Shown: positions 10,465-18,486 of the stretch, one piece after another
Numbering within the stretch: position 1 is the first letter of the stretch
Layout: each line of letters begins with the position of its first letter
Assembly (NCBI GenBank): GCA_000171875.1
Contig: ABHI01000002.1
Location: 310,001 to 374,000 of the forward strand
From: Flavobacteriales bacterium ALC-1
Lineage (GTDB): Bacteria; Bacteroidota; Bacteroidia; Flavobacteriales; Flavobacteriaceae
Reading direction: 5' to 3'
Length of the DNA: 64,000 nt
Notes under the pieces: model-generated
What the model was told of the DNA's origin: nothing
Databases searched by the model: none
Seen by the model: only the letters and a program-made list of their open reading frames with translations
Position numbers and translations under genes: made by a program

Positions 10465-10484
10465 ATTCCTGCCTTCGCAGGAAT
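10465..10484. repeat. Short palindromic intergenic repeat
   Basis: ATTCCTGC-CTTC-GCAGGAAT has perfect 8-bp arms in the 27-bp gap after dnaE. Such ATTCCTGC/GCAGGAAT palindromes are, to my knowledge, scattered between genes in many bacteria. It has no T run and so is not an obvious terminator. Confidence 0.6.
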
Positions 10485-10487
10485 CTC

Positions 10488-11633
10488 ATGATTATGAAAA
10501 AAGCGACATTAAGTATTTTAGTTATTCTACTTTTTTTTAGCTGTAAAGAAGAGAAGAAAACACCAACGATTGAAAAGGATAAAACTGAAATTTTCCAATC
10601 CATTTTAGATTCCATTTATAATCAGAATAAAGATGCTGTTGGTTTGATGGTGCATATTGAAGCACCAGATAAAAATGTGTCTTGGAGTGGAGCAGTAGGT
10701 ATTACAGACAAAAAGACAAAAGCACCTTTATCAAAAGACCATCCTGTTTTAATAGCAAGTAATACCAAGACTTATGTTAGTGCAACGATTTTGAGATTGT
10801 TAGAAGAATCTCAACTAGACTTAAACCAAGCTATTGATACTTTAATTTTTGAAAAGACGAATAATTTATTAAAAGCGGATGGTTATAAAACGTCGCAAAT
10901 TAAAGTAGCACAATTATTAAATCATACCAGTGGTATTCATGATTATGCGACTACTGATGCTTATATGGAAATGATAAAAAAAGATCCAAAGCATAGATAT
11001 ACAAGAAATGAGCAAATTAATTTAGCGATGACTTTGGGAAGTCCATTGGGTGAAGCAGGAGATGTGTTTACATATGCTGATGTTAATTATTTATTGCTGA
11101 CTGAAATTATAGAAAGCATAACTAGCAAACCATTTTATAAGTCAATTAGAGATCTAATTAATTACGATAAGCTTGGAATGCAAACCACATGGTTTTCTAC
11201 TCTAGAAGACTATCCTGCTAATGTAAAACCATTAGCACATCAGTATTGGACATCGGAAGGATTAGATAGTTATGAAATTGATCATTCTTTTGATTTGTTT
11301 GGAGGTGGAGGCATCGCTTCAACGAGTAGAGATTTAGCTGTGTTCTGCCAAAGTTTATTTACAAATCAAATTTTTGAAAAGTCTAAAACCTTAGATTTAA
11401 TTTATACTAAAGCCAATCCAAAACAACCAATGGAAGGCAATTATTATTTAGGCTTATCGTCTATTGATATTGATGGTATAAAGGGTTTTGGTCATGGTGG
11501 TTTTTGGGGAACAGCAGTGAACTACTTTCCTGAGTTAAATGTTAGTATTGCCATTTTTGTTTTAGATAGAGACAAAAGAGCTTTGCGATTGGATATTAAT
11601 AAAGAGATGTTGAAAGCCATATCTAAATTATAA
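10488..11633 (+). CDS. Serine hydrolase of the beta-lactamase/DD-peptidase superfamily, lipoprotein
   Basis: 381 residues with a lipoprotein signal (MKKATLSILVILLFFSCKEEKK); the ATG at 10494 is as likely a start as the one at 10488. The penicillin-binding fold is shown by S-x-x-K in ASNTKTY, the second motif in FTYADVNYLLL (where YxN is replaced by Y-A-D) and the third motif HGG in GHGGFWG in place of KTG. HTSGIHDY is also typical of class C-like esterases and D-aminopeptidases. Such enzymes hydrolyse peptides or esters in the periplasm or at the surface. No beta-lactam resistance is implied. It stands alone between dnaE and the convergent arsR gene. Confidence 0.85.
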   Translation: MIMKKATLSILVILLFFSCKEEKKTPTIEKDKTEIFQSILDSIYNQNKDAVGLMVHIEAPDKNVSWSGAVGITDKKTKAPLSKDHPVLIASNTKTYVSATILRLLEESQLDLNQAIDTLIFEKTNNLLKADGYKTSQIKVAQLLNHTSGIHDYATTDAYMEMIKKDPKHRYTRNEQINLAMTLGSPLGEAGDVFTYADVNYLLLTEIIESITSKPFYKSIRDLINYDKLGMQTTWFSTLEDYPANVKPLAHQYWTSEGLDSYEIDHSFDLFGGGGIASTSRDLAVFCQSLFTNQIFEKSKTLDLIYTKANPKQPMEGNYYLGLSSIDIDGIKGFGHGGFWGTAVNYFPELNVSIAIFVLDRDKRALRLDINKEMLKAISKL

Positions 11634-11635
11634 TC

Positions 11636-11962
11636 TTAACCATTTTTACTATCCAAATAACCCCCTAATTTATCTAAAGAATCATCCCAGAATTGTGAGT
11701 AGAATTGCATCCATTTATTCACCTCTTGTAATGGTTTTGGGTCAGCGTAGCAGAAACGATTTCGGCCTTGCTCGTTCATTTGTACTAGACCAGCATCATT
11801 TAATATTTTAATGTGTTTGGTAACCCCTTGTCTGGTCATTTCAAACTGATTTGAAATTTGCGTTATAGACAATGCTGAGGTGGCAATCACTAAGGCGTGA
11901 AAAATATCACGCCTTGTAGGATCTGCAATGGCTTTAAATAATTTGGTGATATTATCTTGCAT
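11636..11962 (-). CDS. ArsR-family winged-helix transcriptional repressor
   Basis: 108 residues forming one winged helix-turn-helix domain: LFKAIADPTRRDIFHAL, SALSITQISNQFEMTRQGVTKHIKILNDAGLVQ and a C-terminal helical stretch. It has no cysteine metal-binding motif, so it belongs to the non-metal group often paired with SRPBCC genes. It overlaps the upstream SRPBCC gene by 11 bp, so both are made from one transcript. Two GCAAC-N6-GTTGC dyads in front of that gene are the probable operators, giving autoregulation. Confidence 0.88.
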   Translation of the reverse strand: MQDNITKLFKAIADPTRRDIFHALVIATSALSITQISNQFEMTRQGVTKHIKILNDAGLVQMNEQGRNRFCYADPKPLQEVNKWMQFYSQFWDDSLDKLGGYLDSKNG

Positions 11963-12383
11963 TTAGGACTTGTTTTAAATAGTCTGTTAATCCGTTAATA
12001 CAATTATCCCAACCTCCGTTAAAACTCTCAAACATAGCAATGGCAGTTTCGCCTGCATAGTTTTCGATTCCAGAGTGGGTTAATTGTAATTTAGTACTAT
12101 TACCTAAATCTTCTAATGACCAAGTGACTGTGGTTTCTACTTTGGTGTCTGCAACTACCCATGTATAAACTAATGTATAAGGACTAGCTTCTTTTACAGT
12201 TCCACTAATGGTGGTACAGCCTTTTTCGTTTGGCTCTGAAGTGAAGGTGTAGTTGTATCCTTTTTCGGCTTTAAAATCAGCTTGGATAAACCATGTTGAA
12301 ATTTCTTCGGCTTTTGTAATGGCATTCCAAATCTGATCTATAGAATGATTAAATACTTTTTCTTTTGTGATTGTTCTGTTCAT
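11952..12383 (-). CDS. SRPBCC (AHSA1/CalC-type) domain protein
   Basis: 143 residues with the START-like fold of the AHSA1 group: ITKEKVFNHSIDQIWNAITKAEEISTWFIQADF at the N-terminus and TKLQLTHSGIENYAG...GGWDNCINGLTDYLKQVL at the C-terminus. These small cytoplasmic proteins bind hydrophobic ligands, but their ligands are mostly unknown. It is the first gene of a two-gene operon with the ArsR repressor at 11636, an arrangement common in Bacteroidetes. Confidence 0.88.
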   Translation of the reverse strand: MNRTITKEKVFNHSIDQIWNAITKAEEISTWFIQADFKAEKGYNYTFTSEPNEKGCTTISGTVKEASPYTLVYTWVVADTKVETTVTWSLEDLGNSTKLQLTHSGIENYAGETAIAMFESFNGGWDNCINGLTDYLKQVLNAR

Positions 12384-12405
12384 AATGTTCGTTTTTTGTT
12401 AATAT

Positions 12406-12465
12406 GCAACTTTGTGGTTGCTAAATTAAACAAATAATTTTAATAAGCAACTAAAAGGTTGCTTA
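12406..12465 (-). promoter_or_regulatory. Twin ArsR operator dyads around the SRPBCC-arsR promoter
   Basis: Two inverted repeats share the core GCAAC-N6-GTTGC: 12406-12421, and 12444-12465 (TAAGCAAC-N6-GTTGCTTA, perfect 8-bp arms). Their centres are 41 bp apart. An A/T-rich minus-strand ATTATTTG (12431-12438) lies between them as a possible -7 element. Dyads of this kind are typical ArsR/SmtB operators. Confidence 0.7.
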
Positions 12466-12655
12466 ATTTATTTTGAGATCACGTAAAGGATGGAATATTT
12501 CGACTGCGCTCAGCAAAGGCTAACTGTTTTAGATCCTTGTAAAGAGCGAGTAGTGACAGCCTGGTTTATGCGCCCAAATGACTATCATATTGTCAGTCAA
12601 TAATGTCATAATCAAATCAAATACCGCCAATGTAAGGTTTGGCAAAATTTTTGAC
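12466..12655. other. Intergenic stretch without a gene
   Basis: No coding frame or RNA fold was recognised here. It contains TTTCGACTGCGCTCAGC (about 12499), which resembles half of a palindromic intergenic repeat that also appears, degraded, near 26166 (GCTTGTTGAAATGTCGAAG). Confidence 0.4.
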
Positions 12656-12663
12656 TAATTTTG
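12656..12663 (+). promoter_or_regulatory. Bacteroidetes -7 element for trxA
   Basis: TAATTTTG fits TAnnTTTG, with TTTG at 12638 as a possible -33 element. It implies a leader of about 55 nt before the trxA ATG. Confidence 0.6.
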
Positions 12664-12724
12664 TGTATCTGTCTAAAAGCAGAAACATTAAATTAAATTA
12701 GAATACAATTAAATAATAAATATT

Positions 12725-13042
12725 ATGGCATTAGAAATAACAGATGCAAATTTTGAAGAGACAGTATTAAAGAGTGATAAACCAGTTATGGTTGATTTTT
12801 GGGCTGCTTGGTGTGGACCTTGTCGTATGGTTGGACCAATCATTGACGAAATTAGCACAGAATACGATGGTAAAGCCGTTGTTGGTAAGGTAGATGTAGA
12901 TGCAAATCAAGAATTTGCTGCTAAGTATGGTGTAAGAAACATACCTACAGTATTGGTTTTTAAAGATGGAGAGGTTGTTGGTCGCCAAGTTGGTGTAGCA
13001 CCAAAGAATGCTTATTCGGATGCTATCGATGCACTTTTATAG
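12725..13042 (+). CDS. trxA: Thioredoxin
   Basis: 105 residues, the standard thioredoxin length, without a signal peptide, so cytoplasmic. The active site WCGPC follows VMVDFWAA, and the cis-proline motif IPT lies in VRNIPTVLVFKDGE. It reduces protein disulfides with electrons from thioredoxin reductase. It is monocistronic: the gene has its own -7 element and a strong terminator 25 bp after its stop. Confidence 0.97.
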   Translation: MALEITDANFEETVLKSDKPVMVDFWAAWCGPCRMVGPIIDEISTEYDGKAVVGKVDVDANQEFAAKYGVRNIPTVLVFKDGEVVGRQVGVAPKNAYSDAIDALL

Positions 13043-13066
13043 TCAAATACTCTAAAAGAAATGATA

Positions 13067-13096
13067 AAAGGTTTGCCAATTTGGTGAACCTTTTTT
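13067..13096 (+). terminator. Rho-independent terminator after trxA
   Basis: AAAGGTT pairs with AACCTTT around a loop and is followed by a T run. It ends 15 bp before the next ATG. Confidence 0.85.
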
Positions 13097-13110
13097 AGTT
13101 TCGGTAACTC

Positions 13111-14040
13111 ATGAATTTACGACAAGAACTTAATAAAGCAGGTGGTTTTAAAAACTTGGAATTATTAGCCAAACAAGTGGTTGAAGGTTTTATTGCTGGA
13201 ATGCATAAAAGCCCGTTTCATGGATTTTCGGCTGAATTTGCTGAACATAAGATTTATAACCAAGGTGAAAGTACCAAACATATTGATTGGAAGCTGTATG
13301 CTAAAACAGATCGCTTGTATACTAAGCGTTATGATGAGGAAACCAATCTAAGATGCCATCTTATTGTAGATAATAGTAGCTCTATGCACTATCCAGAATC
13401 TGCAGGTACGTCTATAGATAATCTTAATAAAATTGCATTTTCGGCTTTAGCAAGTGCGTGTTTAATGCATATTCTAAAAAAGCAGCGTGATGCTGTTGGT
13501 TTGAGTGTGTACAGTGATACTTACGATTTTTATTCGCCCGAAAAAGGAAGTGAGCGACATCACCAAATGTTACTCAATAAACTAAGCGAAGCTGTTGTGG
13601 TGAAGCCAGATACGAAAACTACGGAAACGTATCGTTACTTGCACCAGATTGCAGAAAAGATTCATCGCAGATCCTTGATTTTTGTGTTTACTGATATGTT
13701 TCAAACCTCACAAGATGATGAAAAGTTGTTTGAGGCTTTACGACATTTAAAGCATAATAAGCATGAGGTGGTTTTGTTTCATGTGTTTGATAAAGAAAAA
13801 GAACTGGCTTTTGATTTTGATAATAGACCTAAGCGCTTTATTGATGTTGAGACAGGTGAGTACATTAATTTGTATGCTGACACTATTAAAGAGAACTACG
13901 AAAAAGCGGTTAAAGTTTACTTTAATAACTTAAGGTTAAAGTGTGGACAATATAGAATTAAGTATGTAGAAGCTGACATCAACGCTGGTTTTAATAGCAT
14001 ACTTACCACCTATATGATTGAGCGCCAAAAATTTGTTTAA
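13111..14040 (+). CDS. DUF58 domain protein (vWA-like)
   Basis: 309 residues of the DUF58 family. It shows the family hallmarks KHIDWKLYAKTDRLYTKRYDEETN and a MIDAS-like VDNSSSMHY (D-x-S-x-S), followed by the Rossmann-like strands ending in LIFVFTDMF. DUF58 proteins usually sit beside a MoxR ATPase and Bat proteins and are thought to help assemble envelope complexes. Here no such neighbours are present: trxA lies upstream and tRNA-Asp downstream. The product has no signal peptide or membrane helix. Its function is not known. Confidence 0.85.
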   Translation: MNLRQELNKAGGFKNLELLAKQVVEGFIAGMHKSPFHGFSAEFAEHKIYNQGESTKHIDWKLYAKTDRLYTKRYDEETNLRCHLIVDNSSSMHYPESAGTSIDNLNKIAFSALASACLMHILKKQRDAVGLSVYSDTYDFYSPEKGSERHHQMLLNKLSEAVVVKPDTKTTETYRYLHQIAEKIHRRSLIFVFTDMFQTSQDDEKLFEALRHLKHNKHEVVLFHVFDKEKELAFDFDNRPKRFIDVETGEYINLYADTIKENYEKAVKVYFNNLRLKCGQYRIKYVEADINAGFNSILTTYMIERQKFV

Positions 14041-14067
14041 GGAAACGCTTATTTTTTAAGATTTTTG

Positions 14068-14098
14068 TTTGTCAAATTAAAAATGCAATGTATATTTG
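14068..14098 (+). promoter_or_regulatory. Promoter of tRNA-Asp
   Basis: TTTG at 14068-14071, a 19-bp spacer and TATATTTG at 14091-14098 make an excellent Bacteroidetes promoter, ending 18 bp before the tRNA. Confidence 0.8.
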
Positions 14099-14116
14099 CC
14101 CTCGCAATTAAGCAAC

Positions 14117-14190
14117 GGTCTGGTAGTTCAGTTGGTTAGAATGTCGCCCTGTCACGGCGAAGGTCGCGGGTTCGAGTCCCGTCCAGACCG
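14117..14190 (+). tRNA. tRNA-Asp (anticodon GTC)
   Basis: A 74-nt cloverleaf. Acceptor arm GGTCTGG (14117-14123) pairs with CCAGACC (14183-14189), followed by discriminator G. The anticodon stem TCGCC/GGCGA encloses loop CTGTCAC with anticodon GTC at 14151-14153. The T arm is GCGGG TTCGAGT CCCGT. CCA is not encoded. Confidence 0.97.
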
Positions 14191-14202
14191 CTAAAATTGC
14201 AA

Positions 14203-14233
14203 AAAGCTCTGAGAAATTAGGGCTTTTTTTTGC
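14203..14233 (+). terminator. Terminator after tRNA-Asp
   Basis: AAAAGCTCTGAGAAATTAGGGCTTTTTTTT forms an imperfect AAAGCYCT/AGGGCTTT stem followed by eight T. It begins 13 bp after the tRNA. Confidence 0.7.
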
Positions 14234-14278
14234 AACAAAAAGAAGTTGTGTTGTTCTCAGAGGAATCTGAGACGTAGT

Positions 14279-14301
14279 AATATCAAAGTTAATTTGATAT
14301 T
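14279..14301. repeat. Perfect inverted repeat in the tRNA-padR gap
   Basis: AATATCAAA-GTTAA-TTTGATATT has 9-bp arms and lacks a T run. It lies in the 265-bp gap between tRNA-Asp and padR. Its role is unknown. A terminator-like segment (14309-14355) follows it. Confidence 0.45.
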
Positions 14302-14308
14302 CCAATGA

Positions 14309-14355
14309 AAGGCTTTCCTTTTTTCTGAATAAGAAAATCGGGATGCTTTTTTGTT
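14309..14355. repeat. Terminator-like repeat, left copy
   Basis: GGCTTTCCTTTTTTCT ... AATCGGGATGCTTTTTTGTTTT. Nearly the same pair of blocks recurs at 18050-18130, on the far side of the PadR-permease module. The outer parts can form an interrupted stem ending in a T run. Confidence 0.5.
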
Positions 14356-14408
14356 TTAGGACTATTCGTAATACAATAAGAATACATTAAATTTATTAGT
14401 TTTTATTT

Positions 14409-14443
14409 TGTAGAACAAATAAGGTGATTATATTTGTTCTACA
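14409..14443 (+). promoter_or_regulatory. PadR operator palindrome over the padR promoter
   Basis: TGTAGAACAAAT (14409-14420) and ATTTGTTCTACA (14432-14443) are perfect 12-bp inverted arms. The -7 element TATATTTG (14429-14436) overlaps the right arm, so a bound repressor would block the promoter. It lies 13 bp before padR. Confidence 0.8.
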
Positions 14444-14455
14444 TATTAGTAGCAT

Positions 14456-14779
14456 ATGAAAGAAACACAACTTGGTGATTTTGAAGAAACCCTATTATTA
14501 CTCGTTGGTATTTTAGAGCATGATGCTTATGCTTTTAAAATTGCAGAAGAATTTGAGTCGCAAACCAATAGAAAAGTATCTATAGGATCTGTACATTCAA
14601 CTTTGAGTAGACTCTCAAAAAAAAGATTTTTAACGTCAGAAATGACTGGAGCATCAAATGAGCGCGGAGGTAGACGGAAAAGAGTATACACTATTACTGC
14701 TTCTGGGAATCATGCACTAGAAAAGTCAAGGGAATTTAAACTGTCACTATGGAAGCAATTTCCTGCATTTGGTAATTAA
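14456..14779 (+). CDS. PadR-family transcriptional regulator
   Basis: 107 residues with the PadR winged helix: ETLLLLVGILEHDAYAFKIAEEFESQTNRKVSIGSVHSTLSRLSKKRFLTSEM and the wing GGRRKRVYTITASG. PadR proteins of this size dimerise and repress their own operon, often in response to small molecules. The palindrome at 14409-14443 is the likely operator. The downstream FtsX-type permease begins 10 bp after the stop, so the repressor and permease form a regulated pair, a common arrangement in Bacteroidetes. Confidence 0.9.
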   Translation: MKETQLGDFEETLLLLVGILEHDAYAFKIAEEFESQTNRKVSIGSVHSTLSRLSKKRFLTSEMTGASNERGGRRKRVYTITASGNHALEKSREFKLSLWKQFPAFGN

Positions 14780-14789
14780 TTTTTATGAT

Positions 14790-17390
14790 ATGTCTAAAAA
14801 TAAGCCACCAAAAATTGCACATAAACTTCTAAGAATATTTTTAAAAGAAGATTTAGAGGAAGAGGTTTTAGGCGATCTCCTAGAAAACTATAGAATTATT
14901 AGTGAAAATGAGTCCCAAAGGAAAGCAATATTAAATTATTGGTATCAGGTTTTAAATTACCTAAGACCATTTGCTCTAAAGAAAGTAATAACGAATTCAA
15001 TTTTTGAAAATAAAATGTTTAGACACGATATACTCATTTCATTCCGTTCTTTTAAGCGCTATAAAGGAACTTTTTTTATTAATCTAATAGGTCTTGTTTG
15101 TGGCATATGCTCTGCAATATTTATATATTTATGGGTGCATAAAGAGTTGAATGTTGACCAATTTCATGCCAAAAAAGAATCTATTTATCAGGTGCTTCAA
15201 AATGCAGAAACTGCTGCAGGTATTTTAACTTTTGAATGGACGCCAGCAATGTTAGCGCCAACTTTAAAAGAACGTTTTACAGATGTAGAATTAGCAACGA
15301 CACTTATTCCTACTGAATACTTTGAAGAAACCAGCTATTTGATTAATAACAACGACTATTTTGAAATTAACGAACAGTTTGTAGATAAAGATTTTTTAGA
15401 GCTATTTTCTTTTAAGGTAGTCAGAGGAAATCCAAATGCTTTGAATCAAAGCTCTAGTAACATCTTAATTTCAGAATCTGTTGCTTTTCGTTTATTTGGA
15501 AAAAAAGATGTGATTGGAGAAGTTGTAAAATTGCAAAATGAAATTTTAGATAAAGATTATCTTATTGGAGGAGTTTTTGAGGATGTTCCCTCAACATCTA
15601 GTTTAAATTTCAATGTTTTAGTAAACCTAAAAGAGTTTCAAAAAACTAAAGGAGATAATTTTTTTAATTGGAATAACAACAACCCAAGCACATATATATC
15701 CTTAAATGAATCCACAAATTTAAAAGAGTTCAATGCGTCTATTTATAATCTCGTAGAGCAGTTTGATTCGAATTCAAAAACAAAGTTGTTTGCACAAAGG
15801 CTAATTGATCGCTATTTATATGGCGTTTATGAAGATGGGAAACCAAAAGAAGGACGTATTACTTATATAAAACTTTTTGCGCTAATAGGGTTTGTACTTT
15901 TATTAATTGCATGTATCAATTTTATGAATTTATCAACGGCTAAAGCAAATGTTAGACTAAAAGAGTTGGGCGTAAAGAAAACATTAGGAGCTTCGAGATG
16001 GTCACTCATAAGGCAATATTACACAGAAGCTTTTTTAATTTCATTTGTAGCGGGTATATTTTCATTAGTAATTGTCTATTTTACACTTCCATTTTTCAAT
16101 ACATTAATAGGGGGGGCATTGTCTTTTATTTGGGATGTTGAATTCATTCTGGGATTAATAACAATTGTGCTATTAAGTACAATTATTTCGGGGAGTTATC
16201 CAGCATTATATTTATCTAAATTAAAAACATTAGCATCCTTAAATGGGCGAATATCCGGAAGCTTTAGTGATTTGTGGGTGAGGCGATCCTTAGTGGTTTT
16301 TCAATTTTCAGCGAGTATAATTTTAATAGCTGGAGTATTCATTATAAATAAGCAAATAGATTATATACACACCAAGAATTTAGGCTATAATCGTGATAAT
16401 GTATTTTTCTTTTCAAACGATGGTATAGAAGAATCAGATCAGGCGTTACTTATAAATGAGGTAGATAAAATATCTGGAGTTGAATCTGTAGCAGCAGCAG
16501 ACAATAATTTAACAGGAAACTTCGGTAGAACTGGTGGCGTTCATTGGCCTGGGCAATCGCCGGATGAAAAATTGAGTTTTGTAAAAATAGAAGCTGGAGC
16601 AAACTTTATTGAAACTATGCGCATAGAAATGCATTCTGGACGATCATTTAATGCAGAGAGACGCAATGACTATACAGATAAGGTGATTTTAAACCAAACA
16701 GCTGTTGAAAAAATGCAATTAGATAATCCAATAGGCGCCATAATAAAAGTTTGGGGTAAAGACCGACAAATAATAGGTGTCGTGAAAGATTTTCATGTAT
16801 TGAGTTTATATGAAAAGATAGAACCTACATTAATGGTTATGTCTAAAGATGAGCTTTCAGAAACTTTTGTTAAAATAAGGTCAGAGCATTTAGTAGCTAC
16901 CATTAATGAAATAGAAGACATCTATAAAAAATTTAGTGAAGGATTACCTTTTAAATATGGTTTTGTAGATAAAGCATATGATGCTATTTACAGAAGCGAA
17001 AAACAAGTGGCAGATTTATCAAAATTATTTTGTGGGATTGCTATTATTATTTCTTGTTTGGGTCTTATGGGATTAGCTTCTTTTATTTCTGAGCGTAGAA
17101 CAAAAGAAATTGGTATTAGAAAAGTTTTAGGATCTAGTAATACAAGCTTAATAAAACTACTTTCATCAGATTTCTTCTTTACAATTTTAATTGCAATTTT
17201 ATTAAGTATTCCAATAAGTTATTATTTATCTTACAATTGGGTACAAAATTTTGCTTATGCTGTAGAAATTAAGTGGTGGTATTTTGCATTGGTGACTTTA
17301 ATAACTTTTATGATTTTTTCTATTACGGTTTTATCTCAAATATTAAGAGTGATTAGAATAAAAGTTATAGATTCTTTAAGATATGAATAG
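14790..17390 (+). CDS. ABC transporter permease (MacB/FtsX type) with N-terminal permease prefix domain
   Basis: 866 residues from the ATG at 14790; an in-frame TTG at 14769 is less likely. Residues 1-65 form the prefix domain seen with PadR partners (HKLLRIFLKEDLEEEVLGDLLENY). Then come a TM helix (FINLIGLVCGICSAIFIYLW), a MacB-type periplasmic domain, three TM helices with the FtsX signature (ARLKELGVKKTLGAS-like), a second periplasmic domain and three final TM helices with RTKEIGIRKVLGSS. It is a full-length double-FtsX protein. These permeases need a separate ATPase, and none is encoded nearby. Substrate is unknown: export of a lipid, peptide or antibiotic is possible. Confidence 0.9.
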   Translation: MSKNKPPKIAHKLLRIFLKEDLEEEVLGDLLENYRIISENESQRKAILNYWYQVLNYLRPFALKKVITNSIFENKMFRHDILISFRSFKRYKGTFFINLIGLVCGICSAIFIYLWVHKELNVDQFHAKKESIYQVLQNAETAAGILTFEWTPAMLAPTLKERFTDVELATTLIPTEYFEETSYLINNNDYFEINEQFVDKDFLELFSFKVVRGNPNALNQSSSNILISESVAFRLFGKKDVIGEVVKLQNEILDKDYLIGGVFEDVPSTSSLNFNVLVNLKEFQKTKGDNFFNWNNNNPSTYISLNESTNLKEFNASIYNLVEQFDSNSKTKLFAQRLIDRYLYGVYEDGKPKEGRITYIKLFALIGFVLLLIACINFMNLSTAKANVRLKELGVKKTLGASRWSLIRQYYTEAFLISFVAGIFSLVIVYFTLPFFNTLIGGALSFIWDVEFILGLITIVLLSTIISGSYPALYLSKLKTLASLNGRISGSFSDLWVRRSLVVFQFSASIILIAGVFIINKQIDYIHTKNLGYNRDNVFFFSNDGIEESDQALLINEVDKISGVESVAAADNNLTGNFGRTGGVHWPGQSPDEKLSFVKIEAGANFIETMRIEMHSGRSFNAERRNDYTDKVILNQTAVEKMQLDNPIGAIIKVWGKDRQIIGVVKDFHVLSLYEKIEPTLMVMSKDELSETFVKIRSEHLVATINEIEDIYKKFSEGLPFKYGFVDKAYDAIYRSEKQVADLSKLFCGIAIIISCLGLMGLASFISERRTKEIGIRKVLGSSNTSLIKLLSSDFFFTILIAILLSIPISYYLSYNWVQNFAYAVEIKWWYFALVTLITFMIFSITVLSQILRVIRIKVIDSLRYE

Positions 17391-17473
17391 TTGTTCTCAA
17401 AGCACAGGTGTATAAGATGTTAGATACTATTTATACGACTCACACGTTTGCTATAAAACTTAAGAGCTCAACC

Positions 17474-18025
17474 ATGAAACTTATCACCTTCATTTTCTTT
17501 TTAGCCCAATTTCATTTTTCATATAGCCAACATAGTGAGAGGTTTACAGCTCTCGTTAAAAACATAAAACATAGTGATTCTTCATATATTGAAAATCATT
17601 ATGCTGATGGTTCTTTAAAAAGTAAAGGGGCTCTATTATATTATGATATGCCAGAATATAAATATTCTAAAAGAGCAGGTTTATGGGTTGAGTACTATAA
17701 AAATGGTGAAATTAAAGCGGAGTCATTTTATGATAACCTAGGTAATCTATTAAGTAAATCATTGTATAATTTAGAAGATTCTATCTCAAGTGAAATGAAA
17801 GCGACTTTAATTGACTCAGATATTTCAAGCTCTAAAGACTATTTTCTAAGAAATGATGAGGTTTCAATTATTTTTAGGATAAAGAATTATAAATATGGAG
17901 TAGATATAGGTGAAACCTATATAAGAGAAATGGGATTAGTAAAAGGGGGCAAAAGAATAGGCATCTGGAAAGTATATACACAAAGAGGACGCTTGGAAAA
18001 AGAAATAAATTATGATGATAATTAG
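17474..18025 (+). CDS. Secreted MORN/YwqK-like repeat protein
   Basis: 183 residues from ATG 17474, which gives a clean signal peptide (MKLITFIFFLAQFHFSYSQ); an upstream in-frame ATG at 17408 would add an implausible 22-residue leader. The mature part has repeats of the YwqK/MORN-variant type: YADGSLKSKGALLYY, KRAGLWVEYYKNGEIKAESFYDNLGNL and KRIGIWKVYTQRGRLEKEINY. In this family each repeat is a beta-hairpin, and no enzymatic role is known. It follows the permease by 83 bp and may belong to the same transcript. Confidence 0.75.
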   Translation: MKLITFIFFLAQFHFSYSQHSERFTALVKNIKHSDSSYIENHYADGSLKSKGALLYYDMPEYKYSKRAGLWVEYYKNGEIKAESFYDNLGNLLSKSLYNLEDSISSEMKATLIDSDISSSKDYFLRNDEVSIIFRIKNYKYGVDIGETYIREMGLVKGGKRIGIWKVYTQRGRLEKEINYDDN

Positions 18026-18049
18026 TTTATTTAAATAGATACTCCCATA

Positions 18050-18130
18050 AAAAGCTTTCCTTTTTCTTTGTACTATAAAGCTATAACGAAGTAGTATTTT
18101 AATGGTAAATCGGGATACTTTTTTGTTTTT
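18050..18130. repeat. Terminator-like repeat, right copy
   Basis: AAAAGCTTTCCTTTTTCT ... AATCGGGATACTTTTTTGTTTTT matches the two blocks at 14309-14355, with a longer spacer between them. It lies just after the YwqK-like gene and may terminate that transcript. Confidence 0.5.
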
Positions 18131-18201
18131 AAATAGATTTTGGTTGTAGTATTGTAGTCAGGAATTTCGAGTTATTAACACTTTATAAACACAATAAACG
18201 T

Positions 18202-18269
18202 ATTTAATCGATAAAAAAATACATTTAATCGATGATATTTTTTTATTCTATACAAATAACTCTATATTG
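18202..18269 (+). promoter_or_regulatory. Tandem 21-bp-spaced repeats plus -7-like element upstream of the secreted peptide
   Basis: ATTTAATCGAT occurs at 18202 and again, identical, at 18223. TATATTG at 18263 is close to TAnnTTTG and lies 40 bp after the start of the second repeat. This is the same geometry as the regulatory sites found between 34.6 and 54.4 kb. Confidence 0.55.
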
Positions 18270-18486
18270 CGTGTCCTTCTTAAGACCTCAAATCACTTAT
18301 TAAGGAAAATTTTAATCCATTTTACTATTAGGCAAGTTATTGTCTAGAAAACGTCCCTCGTTTTATTTTAGTATAGTTTTAGGTAAATCCTAAGATAGTT
18401 AATTATCCATTCCTTCCCTCGGAATAACGCTTTAGCGTTGTAAAATTTAATTTTAACTATTTAATTAAACCCTAAATTGAAACTAT

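Larger units (their letters stand above)
18026..18486. other. Long intergenic region with promoter and leader of the 56-residue peptide
   Basis: There is no gene here. It holds the right copy of the terminator-like repeat (18050-18130), a pair of 21-bp-spaced ATTTAATCGAT repeats (18202, 18223), a TATATTG element (18263) and then about 215 nt of untranslated leader. The leader includes a GGAATAACGCTTTAGCGTT hairpin segment near 18420. Confidence 0.6.

Noticed and set aside
10488..11633. Calling the serine hydrolase an antibiotic-resistance beta-lactamase
   Set aside because: YxN is replaced by YAD and KTG by HGG, the pattern of esterases and D-aminopeptidases in this superfamily.
14108..14305. 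Minus-strand frame of 65 codons across the tRNA gene
   Set aside because: It is the antisense of tRNA-Asp; the translated WTGLEPATFAVTGR pattern is a well-known false protein from tRNA complements.
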